From the NCBI RefSeq assembly GCF_019449565.1, contig NZ_JAGRPM010000074.1, positions 1-49,002 on the forward strand: 49,002 nt of DNA, read 5' to 3'. The notes beneath the pieces were generated by a model, which was given only the letters and a program-made list of their open reading frames with translations, did no database searches and was not told where the DNA came from. A program made the translations under genes and the position numbers. The DNA comes from Rhodoblastus sp. (GTDB taxonomy: Bacteria; Pseudomonadota; Alphaproteobacteria; Rhizobiales; Beijerinckiaceae). Of the stretch, positions 19,377 through 26,323 are shown one piece after another. The stretch's first letter is position 1; every line of letters starts with the position of its first letter.

Positions 19377-20027
19377 CTAGGGGGCATCCCGTTGCGGCTT
19401 GTGACCTATCGTAATCGAGACCTGACCAGACGTCAGGTGGTCAGACTTGTACCCCATTGGCGCAAGGTTGCACGCGACTATCGCATCAATCAAGGGACCC
19501 GCACCCGGCGGAAGTCGGTGCGCAATATTGTCGGCCTCATTCACGGCGACTTCAACGTCAGGCGACGATGGACTGCTCATTATTGGCGCCTGCATGACGT
19601 CTCCGCTTTCCACAAGCCAGCCTTGGCCCTTGAAAATGGTGACAAATTCATCGGCGAATGTGTCGGCCTCGGCGTCTCCCATCGGAGCCAGGATCAAGAT
19701 TTTCGCGCCAGCGAAGGGGGCAATCGCATCAGTGATAATTTCCCTTTGCATTGGGGAAAGTGTCCGCTGCGCGAGCTGCCCCTCCAGTTTGGCGGCCTTG
19801 TGCTCGGCGTTCGACGCCCGCTCCCGGGCCTCGTCGAGCTTCCCCGATACGATTGTCGCCGCGCTCCTGCGGTCGGCTTCAGCGAGCTCGTCCTTTCGCT
19901 CGCTGTAATAGTGAGAAATCACATTCACGCCGACAGTGGTCATGCCCAAGACCACTGACGACCAAAAGCAGATGGTGGCTCCAAGCGCGGCGCCGTCAGT
20001 AGTGTTCCAGCCCGGAAGCCAGTCCAT
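19377..20027 (-). CDS. Orphan protein: membrane helix, coiled coil, C-terminal domain
   Basis: I do not recognise this 216-aa protein. One or two hydrophobic stretches near the N-terminus (ATICFWSSVVLGMTTVGVNV, residues ~17-36) suggest a membrane anchor. They are followed by a charged coiled-coil-like stretch (ERKDELAEADRRSAAT through the ASNAEHKAAKLEGQLAQR region, about 45-90) and a C-terminal half that resembles an alpha/beta fold (AKILILAPMGDAEADTFADE). The start ATG 20027 has AGCAGG about 6 bases upstream; a TTG at 20042 is possible. It sits alone, facing pyrB, next to a phage-type PhoH gene. That placement and the lack of family suggest an acquired gene, perhaps from a mobile element. 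Confidence 0.6.
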   Translation of the reverse strand: MDWLPGWNTTDGAALGATICFWSSVVLGMTTVGVNVISHYYSERKDELAEADRRSAATIVSGKLDEARERASNAEHKAAKLEGQLAQRTLSPMQREIITDAIAPFAGAKILILAPMGDAEADTFADEFVTIFKGQGWLVESGDVMQAPIMSSPSSPDVEVAVNEADNIAHRLPPGAGPLIDAIVACNLAPMGYKSDHLTSGQVSITIGHKPQRDAP

Positions 20028-20440
20028 GTTCAACCTGCTCAAATCTTAATGCCCCGACTAAGGTTGGCGGATATTCGCCGCCTGCGTCGCGATTCGCAAT
20101 ATCCGCCGTGACCCCGGCCCCTTGGTTCGTATCGTGGCGCCGCCGTCGGCCTCAACCCCGGCCCTGCGAAGGTCGATTTGGGGGCTTCAGCCAAGTCTTT
20201 CATGCCGCCAAGGTTACTTCACGCGTTTTGGCCTGGCCAGACCGGAACAGGCGCTGGACCTAGGGCGACGAAGCTTCGCCAGACGCCCGGTTCATCGCGC
20301 ATCCAGTCGCGGTCAGGGACGCCCATTGGCCGGACTCGCCGGCGCCAATAATTTCGCAAACATATTCGCTGCGAAAAAATGAAAAATTAACTTTGTATTG
20401 GGCGCGAATCGCCTAACATTTAAGTAGCGAGGAGAAGACG
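20028..20440. other. About 400 bp without a clear gene
   Basis: An 86-codon open frame at 20122-20382 has no ribosome site or family signature and looks spurious. The stretch holds the inverted repeat at 20066-20107. It turns AT-rich near 20340-20420, where the promoter for the downstream leader and PhoH gene is expected; a small TTTCGCA...TGCGAAA repeat (20352-20358, 20370-20376) lies there. Confidence 0.4.
20066..20107. repeat. 10-bp inverted repeat upstream of the orphan gene
   Basis: GGCGGATATT (20066-20075) and AATATCCGCC (20098-20107) form a perfect inverted repeat around a 22-base centre. It lies about 40 bp before the start of the leftward orphan gene, so it could be an operator or a 5'-UTR hairpin of that transcript. 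Confidence 0.5.
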
Positions 20441-20530
20441 ATGGCGTCACTCAGAAAGATCAGCGCACTAGCCGCTCCCGCTTTATTACCAGTCGTGTCG
20501 CATATCCCTTCATCGTGCAGTCCGCCTTGA
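20441..20530 (+). CDS. Possible 29-aa leader peptide before the PhoH gene
   Basis: ATG 20441 is preceded by GAGGAGAAG at a good distance, and the frame runs 29 codons (MASLRKISALAAPALLPVVS...SCSPP) to TGA at 20528-20530, 43 bp before the PhoH start. A ribosome site this good in front of a tiny frame is unusual and suggests a translated leader. It has no known family; its amino acids do not show the run typical of an attenuation peptide. It could also be a truncated gene remnant. Confidence 0.35.
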   Translation: MASLRKISALAAPALLPVVSHIPSSCSPP

Positions 20531-20573
20531 GCGGAAGGCGCGCCCGTCGATTCACATCTTGAGGAGTCAGCGC

Positions 20574-21314
20574 GTGGGCAAGCAACTGGACCGAAAGAGA
20601 AGCCGCAATTCCCGTCAATACGGAGACGCCGAAATCATCGAATTCAAAGGAAACAAGTTCCAGAATACGCGCGTCCTTCCCCCCATCAAGGCCCTCAACC
20701 CAACCCAGGCGCAATATCTTGCCGCCCTCAGGTCCAGCCAGCAGATTGTGGTGCTCGGCCCCGCTGGAACAGGAAAAACCTGGATCGCCGCCACCCACGC
20801 CGCCGATCTCTACCGCGCCGGCCAGATTGAAAAAATCATCCTCACCCGCCCCAATGTGCCCTGCGGCCGCTCGCTCGGCTTTTTCCCCGGCTCCCTGCAA
20901 GACAAATTCGCGCCCTGGGCCGTTCCGATCGCGGACGCCATCAAGGAGCGGATCGGCGACGCGCCCTTCGATATCGCGCTGAAACGCGGCGATATTGAAA
21001 TGGTGCCCTTCGAAGTCATGCGCGGGCGCTCGTGGAAGAACGCCTTCATCCTGCTCGACGAGGCGCAAAACACCTCGGTCGCCGAGATCAAGACCTTCCT
21101 CACCCGCGTCGGCGAAAATTGCGTGAGCGTCGTCAATGGCGACGTCAATCAATGCGACATTCAGCAGGCTTCCGGCCTGCGCCGGATGATCGACCTGATC
21201 CGCGCGCATGGCCTGCCGGTGCCGGTGATCGAGTTTGAACTCGACGATATCGTGCGCTCCGGCCTTTGCGCCATGTGGGTGCGCGCTTTTGAAGGCGAGG
21301 GCGCCCCCGCCTGA
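20574..21314 (+). CDS. PhoH-like ATPase, phage type
   Basis: This 246-aa P-loop ATPase shows Walker A GPAGTGKT (about residues 62-69), ILTRPNVPCGRSLGFFPGSL, and Walker B ILLDEAQNTSVAEIKTFLTR. VVNGDVNQCDIQQASGLR then follows, all diagnostic of PhoH. It lacks the upstream domains of the long chromosomal PhoH and resembles the compact phage/plasmid form. GTG 20574 with GAGGAG 7 bases upstream is preferred over TTG 20559. PhoH-family function is poorly known; host relatives have been linked to RNA metabolism and phosphate stress. The standard phoH-ybeY-lnt neighbours are absent, so this is an extra, probably acquired copy. Confidence 0.88.
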   Translation: MGKQLDRKRSRNSRQYGDAEIIEFKGNKFQNTRVLPPIKALNPTQAQYLAALRSSQQIVVLGPAGTGKTWIAATHAADLYRAGQIEKIILTRPNVPCGRSLGFFPGSLQDKFAPWAVPIADAIKERIGDAPFDIALKRGDIEMVPFEVMRGRSWKNAFILLDEAQNTSVAEIKTFLTRVGENCVSVVNGDVNQCDIQQASGLRRMIDLIRAHGLPVPVIEFELDDIVRSGLCAMWVRAFEGEGAPA

Positions 21315-21343
21315 TAGGGCCGGGCGTTCGCGACCCCAAACTT

Positions 21344-21367
21344 CGCCGGCTGCCCCGACAGCCGGCG
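21344..21367 (+). terminator. Strong hairpin after the PhoH gene
   Basis: A perfect 9-bp GC-rich stem (21344-21352 with 21359-21367) has a 6-base loop about 30 bp past the PhoH stop. It lacks a good T run, so it may be a weak or factor-assisted terminator. Confidence 0.4.
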
Positions 21368-21606
21368 TCTCCTGTTGGACCTACTCCGCCGACGGCTGCG
21401 CCCTGTCAGACCGGCTTGCCCCGCCGAAATCTTTCCCGCTGCAAACAATAAATTTCCCGCCCGCATAGCGCCGGTCGGCCGAACGCCCTTGGTTTCCGGA
21501 CAAATATTTATAGACTGCGCCAGCGGCGGCGACTCAATCGGAAGAATTTGCGCCGGCCGGAAAACAAAGTCGCGTGGCAGACGCGCGGCGCAGGGAGGGT
21601 TTGCGG

Positions 21607-22050
21607 ATGAGCCGCCTCGTCTATGTGCTGAACGGACCCAATCTCAACCTGCTCGGCAAGCGCGAGCCGCATATCTATGGCGCTGAGACCATAGCCGACG
21701 TCGAGCGCGCCTGCGGCGCCCGCGCGAATGAGTTGCGGCTCGAATTGCATTTCTACCAGAGCAACCGCGAATATGAACTGATCGACTGGATCCATGAGGC
21801 GCGCGGCAGGGCGGGGGGCATCGTCATCAACCCGGGCGCCTTCACCCATACCTCGGTGGCGCTGCTCGACGCCCTCAACGCCTTCGAGGGGCCGGTGATC
21901 GAGGTGCATATCTCGAATATCCACAAGCGCGAGGAATTCCGCCATCATTCCTATGTTTCGCTGCGGGCGGACGGCGTCATCGCGGGTTGCGGCGCGCAGG
22001 GCTATGAACTGGCGCTGCTGCGGCTGGCGAAGCTGATCGATCAGGCTTGA
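21607..22050 (+). CDS. aroQ: Type II 3-dehydroquinate dehydratase
   Basis: This enzyme dehydrates 3-dehydroquinate to 3-dehydroshikimate in the shikimate pathway. The 147-aa protein is full length for the dodecameric type II family. It has [19 protein letters not shown] with catalytic Tyr24, [11 protein letters not shown] with Asn75, and [19 protein letters not shown] with His101. ATG 21607 is preceded by GGGAGGG; the frame opens at 21574, but the family begins at [10 protein letters not shown]. In many relatives aroQ leads accB-accC; here it leads an FUSC gene 25 bp downstream, possibly co-transcribed. Confidence 0.96.
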   Translation: MSRLVYVLNGPNLNLLGKREPHIYGAETIADVERACGARANELRLELHFYQSNREYELIDWIHEARGRAGGIVINPGAFTHTSVALLDALNAFEGPVIEVHISNIHKREEFRHHSYVSLRADGVIAGCGAQGYELALLRLAKLIDQA

Positions 22051-22075
22051 CCGCCGCATCGAGGTTGGAACGCCG

Positions 22076-24202
22076 ATGCGCGTAAGGTCCCGGCTCCTCA
22101 AATATATGTTTGGGCATCACATCCTGAACGGGCTCGTCGTCGCGGTCGGCGTTTTGCTCGTCGGCCTGATCGCGACGGCGGCCTTCGGCTTCCTGCCGGG
22201 CATGGCTGCGGCCTCGGGCGCGCTCTGCGTCTCCATCGGCGACACTTCGACGCCCTTCGCGGCCAAGCTGCGCATCCTGCCGCTCGCCTGGATCTGCTCG
22301 ACGGCGGCGGCGCTGGCGACGGCGCTGGCCGGCGGGGCGCCGCTGATGGAAGGCGCGGTTGTGGTCCTGACCGGCTTCGCCGCCGGGCTGCTGATCGCGC
22401 TCGGCCGCTGGGCCATTCCCCTTTCGGTGCTGACCCTGCTGTCGATGGTCTTCACCCTCGGGGCGCCCGCCGCCGATCTCGTCGAACGCCTCCATTATGT
22501 GACGATGTCGGCGTTTGGCGGCGCGCTCTATGTGCCTATCGCGCTGGCGCTTACGCGCGTCTCCGATATGTCCGGGCGGCGGCTGACGCTTGCCGAGGTT
22601 TTGCGCGAATTCGCGTCCTTCCTTCGCGGCGTCGCCGGCTTCTATCGCAAGGATGCCGACGAGGGCGAAGTCAGCCTCAAGGTCGTGGAGCTTCAGGCTT
22701 CCTTCTCGGATCATTTGCAGACAGCGCGCAGCCTTATCGTCTCGGCCGCCGATCGCGCCGAGGCGACGCGGCTCATCGCGGCGCTCGCCGCAGTGCTGGA
22801 GGCCTTTGACGGGATTGTCTCGACGCTGGCCGATCATGCGCCGCTGCGCCTTGCTGATTCTCCCAATGGCCTCGCCGCACAGATGGAGCGCTTCCTGCTT
22901 CAACTCGCCGACGATCTCGACGCGCTGGCGCTCGATCTGGTGGTGGGCGGCGATAATCTGACTTTCCCGGACCGCACAGCGGCGCTCGATTTTTTCTCGC
23001 GCCAGATCGCCGCGCTCGAAGCGGAGCCTGGCGCGGATCCGGAAGTGCTGCGGGCGGCGCGGTTGACCCGCGCCCGCGTGGGATTGGCGCTTTCCCATCT
23101 CGCCAGGCTGCCGTGCCTGCTGAATCGCCAGGAGCTCGCGGAACAGGCGATGGCTGGGCTCGACATGCGCGCATTCGCGCCGCCGCTGCGAGTCACGGCC
23201 CAAGCAATCGTCGACCAATGGCGCTGGTCCTCGCCCGTCTTCCGGCATGCCTTGCGCCTCGCTCTTGCGCTGGGGTTCGGCTATGCGCTGATCGAGCTTG
23301 TTCCGGGCCTGAAACATGGCAACTGGATCATCCTCACCATCGCGGTGATCATGCGCGCGAGCTATAGCGCGACGCGGCAGCGGCGCGACGAGCGCCTGTT
23401 CGGCTCGATCCTCGGCTGTGGCCTCGCCGGCGTCCTGCTCTGGATCGGCTCGTCGCCCCTGCTGCTCGGGGTGCAATTGTTCGCGGTTGCCGTCGCCCAT
23501 GCCTATGTGAGGGTCGATTACCGGGTGACCTCCATCGCCGCGACGGTGATGGCGCTGCTCGGCCTGCATCTGATCGACCCTGTCCAGGCGCCGCCGGTGG
23601 CCGCGCGCCTCATCGACACTCTGGTCGGCGCTGGCGTCGCCTTCCTGTTCAATTTCGTGCTGCCGCAATGGGAGAGCCAGACCGCGCCCGGCGTGGCCAA
23701 GGGATTTTTGAGCGCGCTGCATCGCTATGCCGACCGCGCCCTGCGCTGGGACGCGCCGGAACAGGATTACCGTCTGGCGCGCAAAAATTTGATGGAGGCC
23801 TTTTCCGCCTTGGGCGAATCGGCGGGGCGCATGCGCGCCGATCCGGCGGCGCGGCGCGATTTGTGGCCGGGATATAGCAAGCTGATCGCCGCCGCCTATG
23901 TCGCGGCCGCGCAGATCGTCACCGTGCGCCTGCTGATCCGCAACCGCCGCGACGATCTAGAACCGCTGGCGAGCCAGCGCCTGCTTGACGAGACCCGTCG
24001 CGCGGCGATGGTGGCGCTCGACCTCGCGCTTCCAGCCCCCGCGCCCTGCGCTCCGGATGAACCGGGCGAGGGCGTTGACGAAACTGCTTTCGCCGCCCTG
24101 CGCCAGCGCTGCGACGAAGTCCTTCGCGAGGCTCAGGCGCTGCGCCGCCTCGCCGAGGAAGACTGGGCGCTGGCCGAGCAGCGGGCGGCGCAGCCAGCCT
24201 GA
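22076..24202 (+). CDS. FUSC family inner-membrane exporter
   Basis: This 708-aa protein has the two-module layout of the fusaric acid resistance/aromatic acid exporter (YccS/AaeB-like) group. An N-terminal cluster of helices spans residues ~15-160. A long cytosolic helical region (~170-370) follows. A second helix cluster (~385-525) includes HGNWIILTIAVIMRASYSATRQRRDERLFG, the most conserved FUSC segment, and a cytosolic C-terminal domain ends it. Relatives export aromatic or weak acids. It lies directly after aroQ, so an aromatic metabolite is a reasonable but untested substrate. Confidence 0.87.
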   Translation: MRVRSRLLKYMFGHHILNGLVVAVGVLLVGLIATAAFGFLPGMAAASGALCVSIGDTSTPFAAKLRILPLAWICSTAAALATALAGGAPLMEGAVVVLTGFAAGLLIALGRWAIPLSVLTLLSMVFTLGAPAADLVERLHYVTMSAFGGALYVPIALALTRVSDMSGRRLTLAEVLREFASFLRGVAGFYRKDADEGEVSLKVVELQASFSDHLQTARSLIVSAADRAEATRLIAALAAVLEAFDGIVSTLADHAPLRLADSPNGLAAQMERFLLQLADDLDALALDLVVGGDNLTFPDRTAALDFFSRQIAALEAEPGADPEVLRAARLTRARVGLALSHLARLPCLLNRQELAEQAMAGLDMRAFAPPLRVTAQAIVDQWRWSSPVFRHALRLALALGFGYALIELVPGLKHGNWIILTIAVIMRASYSATRQRRDERLFGSILGCGLAGVLLWIGSSPLLLGVQLFAVAVAHAYVRVDYRVTSIAATVMALLGLHLIDPVQAPPVAARLIDTLVGAGVAFLFNFVLPQWESQTAPGVAKGFLSALHRYADRALRWDAPEQDYRLARKNLMEAFSALGESAGRMRADPAARRDLWPGYSKLIAAAYVAAAQIVTVRLLIRNRRDDLEPLASQRLLDETRRAAMVALDLALPAPAPCAPDEPGEGVDETAFAALRQRCDEVLREAQALRRLAEEDWALAEQRAAQPA

Positions 24203-24288
24203 CATGCAACCTTGCTGACCCGGAAAGCGGCGATTGGCGCGGGCCTGCGCGGCGGCTATAATCCCCGCCCAACAGATTCAGGATCCTC

Positions 24289-24876
24289 GTGTCGGACAAA
24301 GACTTCCGTATCGTCATCGTTGACCAGAACCCCGTGCGCACGGCGATCCTGCGCGACGGTCTGCGCGAGGCGGGCCATCATCAGGTCACGGTGCTCGAGT
24401 CCTCGCTCGATCTCGAACAGCGCCTGCGCGGCATCGACGCCGACATCGTCCTGATCGATCTGGAAAACCCGAATCGCGACGTGCTCGAACAGATGATCCG
24501 CATCAGCGGCGCCGAGGCGCGGCCCGTGGCCATGTTCGCCGACAGCTCCGACACCAGCATGATCGCGGCGGCCATCGACGCCGGCGTCTCCGCCTATGTC
24601 GTGGACGGGCTCAAGAAGGAGCGCGTGAAGAGCATTGTCGATCTCTCCGTTTCGCGGTTCAACGCCTTCGCGCGGCTGCGCGAAGAGCTTGCCCAGGCCC
24701 GCAGCCAACTCGCCGACCGCAAGGCCATCGACCAGGCCAAGGGGCTGGTGATGAAGGCCAAGTCCATTTCGGAGGAGCAGGCCTATGCGATGATGCGCAA
24801 GGTGGCCATGAATGAAGGCAAGAAGATTGTCGATGTCGCCCGCTCCATCATCACCGCCGCGGAACTGCTGAAATGA
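24289..24876 (+). CDS. nasT: NasT: ANTAR-domain response regulator for nitrate assimilation
   Basis: This 195-aa RNA-binding antiterminator has a receiver-like domain at residues 5-120 (IVIVDQNPVRTAIL; acidic site Asp57 in IVLIDLENPNRD). A coiled linker (RLREELAQARSQLADRK) and a C-terminal ANTAR domain at ~130-190 follow (AIDQAKGLVMKAKSISEEQAYAMMRKVAM, given in parts: conserved AKGLVM and EEQAY). In studied bacteria NasT is held by NasS and, when nitrate binds NasS, is freed to bind a two-hairpin leader of nas genes and prevent termination. The GTG start follows a weak AGGA. It overlaps nasS by 4 bp, so the two are translationally coupled. Confidence 0.93.
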   Translation: MSDKDFRIVIVDQNPVRTAILRDGLREAGHHQVTVLESSLDLEQRLRGIDADIVLIDLENPNRDVLEQMIRISGAEARPVAMFADSSDTSMIAAAIDAGVSAYVVDGLKKERVKSIVDLSVSRFNAFARLREELAQARSQLADRKAIDQAKGLVMKAKSISEEQAYAMMRKVAMNEGKKIVDVARSIITAAELLK

Positions 24877-25970
24877 CCCAGACCCTGCGCATCGGCTTCA
24901 TGCCGCTCACGGACGCCGGCCTGCTCTTCGTCGCCGCCGCGAAAGGCTTCGATCGCGACGAGGGGCTCGCCTTTGAGCTTTGCCAGGAGACCTCCTGGGC
25001 CAATCTGCGCGACAAGCTGGCGCTGGGCATCTATGACGCCGCCCAAATGCTCGCGCCGGCGGTCGTCGCCTCGACGCTTGGCCTCGACGGTTTCGCAGCG
25101 CCGATGATTGGCGCTGTCGCGCTGGGGCTCGACGGCAACGCCATTTCCGTCGCGCCGGCCCTCGCCGAAGCCCTGCGCGAAAAAATCTATGGCGACGCCG
25201 CTGATCCCGTCGTCACCGCGCGGGCGCTGGCGGCGCTGGTCGCGGATCGGCGCGGCAAAGGCTTACCGGCGCTGCGCTTCGCCCATGTCTTTCCCTATTC
25301 CGCCCATCATTATCAGCTGAAGCTGTGGATGCGCTCGGGTGGAGTGGATCCCGAGGGCGTCCGATTCACCGTCACGCCGCCGCCCTTGATGGAGGAAAGC
25401 CTGCGCGGCGGCTTCGTCAACGGCTTCTGTGTCGGCGAGCCGTGGAATTCGCTGGCGCGGCAATCGGGCGCAGCGGAAATTCTCCATCCTTGCCGCGCTC
25501 TGACGCCCGATTGCCCCGAAAAAGTTTTGGCTTTCCTCGGCGAGACCGCGCGCGCTGAGCCCGAGCGGCCGCGCGCCGCCGCCCGCGCCCTGCGCCGCGC
25601 CGCGCTCTGGGGCGACCTGCCGGAAAATGCACAAGAATTCTGCCGGCTGATCGCGGAAGGGCTGGGCGGCGCGGTCACGCCCGACATGGTCGCCGCCGTG
25701 CTGGGCAAGGACGGCAGGTCCTCGCCCTGGCTGCGGCTTGACGCCGAAGCCACCGCGCTATCCGCCCCGCAGGCGCTCTGGCTCTATGTGCTGATCGCCG
25801 CCTGCGGGCAGACCGAGCCGTCGGACGCTCAAGCCGCGTTGGCGCAGCATGCGTTCTGGCCGCAGGACGGCGCCTCGCCGGCGCCCTCGGCGCCCGCCTT
25901 TTTCGATTGTGATTTCGACCCGGCGCAGTGGCGGGAGTGGCTCGCCGCTTTCACTCGGCGCGGGTCGTGA
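24873..25970 (+). CDS. nasS: NasS: nitrate/nitrite sensor protein
   Basis: This 365-aa protein of the NrtA/CmpA periplasmic-binding fold has no signal peptide: it begins MTQTLRIGFMPLTDAGLLFV, so it is cytosolic, as NasS is. The nitrate-binding fold shows SWANLRDKLALGIYDAAQML near residue 46 and GFVNGFCVGEPWNSLA in the second lobe. NasS binds NasT in the absence of nitrate and releases it on nitrate or nitrite binding. The gene overlaps nasT by 4 bp and is followed by a terminator and then the nirB leader region. Confidence 0.92.
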   Translation: MTQTLRIGFMPLTDAGLLFVAAAKGFDRDEGLAFELCQETSWANLRDKLALGIYDAAQMLAPAVVASTLGLDGFAAPMIGAVALGLDGNAISVAPALAEALREKIYGDAADPVVTARALAALVADRRGKGLPALRFAHVFPYSAHHYQLKLWMRSGGVDPEGVRFTVTPPPLMEESLRGGFVNGFCVGEPWNSLARQSGAAEILHPCRALTPDCPEKVLAFLGETARAEPERPRAAARALRRAALWGDLPENAQEFCRLIAEGLGGAVTPDMVAAVLGKDGRSSPWLRLDAEATALSAPQALWLYVLIAACGQTEPSDAQAALAQHAFWPQDGASPAPSAPAFFDCDFDPAQWREWLAAFTRRGS

Positions 25971-25979
25971 CAGAGCAGG

Positions 25980-26013
25980 GCGCTGCCTTCTTTTGCAGCG
26001 CAATATCTTTTTT
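25980..26013 (+). terminator. Terminator after nasS
   Basis: A 7-bp perfect stem (25980-25986 with 25995-26001) has an 8-base loop and is followed after a few bases by a T run at 26008-26013. It separates the nasTS transcript from the nirB promoter region. Confidence 0.6.
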
Positions 26014-26043
26014 AGCGGCGCCTTTTGCTGCTCAAATATACAT

Positions 26044-26082
26044 TGCGACAAAATTGGGCAATGGCTGAAATGCGACAAAATT
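26044..26082 (+). promoter_or_regulatory. Candidate NtrC enhancer sites, repeated 12-mer
   Basis: TGCGACAAAATT occurs twice (26044-26055 and 26071-26082). The first copy extends to a TGC-N11-GCA element (26044-26060), matching the spacing of the NtrC dyad (TGCACC-N5-GGTGCA), with 4 of 6 bases in each half. It is centred about 94 bp before the predicted start. An ATTGT-GAAA-ACAAT dyad follows at 26083-26096. Confidence 0.45.
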
Positions 26083-26118
26083 ATTGTGAAAACAATGAGT
26101 TGAGTCGCCAACGGTCCG

Positions 26119-26135
26119 CTGGCGCCGGAATTGCC
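26119..26135 (+). promoter_or_regulatory. Sigma-54 (-24/-12) promoter of nirB operon
   Basis: The element reads CTGGCGCCGGAATTGCC, with GG at 26121-26122 and GC at 26133-26134 separated by exactly 10 bases. It matches 11 of the 14 specified positions in the classic sigma-54 consensus. Transcription should begin near 26146-26147, at the edge of the first leader hairpin. Regulation by NtrC under nitrogen limitation is expected from this class. Confidence 0.72.
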
Positions 26136-26146
26136 TATACAGTGTC

Positions 26147-26323
26147 AGGTCAATGACGACCCCGATCATCGGTTCGCGGAGCCAAAGCTGGCGCCTGCGT
26201 GAGACTGACTGGCGCCTTTCCCTTGGGTTAGGCGCCGGAAGCGTGGGCGTCGTCAGACACACTTTCCCTTGTCAGTCTCACTCGTGAACCTTTGCCCGGA
26301 TTCGTCGCAGCAAAGGGTCCGTC
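26147..26323 (+). promoter_or_regulatory. Predicted NasT-binding (ANTAR) leader RNA of nirB
   Basis: Two hairpins have six-base loops following the ANTAR-target rule (A at 1, G at 4). P1 is GGTC-AATGAC-GACC (26148-26161). P2 is GGAGCC-AAAGCT-GGCGCC (26178-26195), with one A-G mismatch. The 3' strand of P2 is self-complementary GGCGCC and can instead pair with the GGCGCC at 26211-26216, which is followed by TTTCCCTT; this would be a terminator-like alternative. A further 11-bp perfect repeat (26199-26209 with 26271-26281) encloses a GGCGCC stem (26211-26236). Read with the adjacent nasTS genes, this looks like a NasT-controlled antitermination switch. The T run is poor, so the exact terminator is uncertain. 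Confidence 0.65.

Noticed and set aside
20122..20382. 86-codon frame upstream of the PhoH gene
   Set aside because: No ribosome site and no coding-like signature; it probably arises by chance.
26133..26151. ACAGTG as a possible ANTAR hexaloop
   Set aside because: The flanks do not pair, and it lies upstream of the predicted transcription start.
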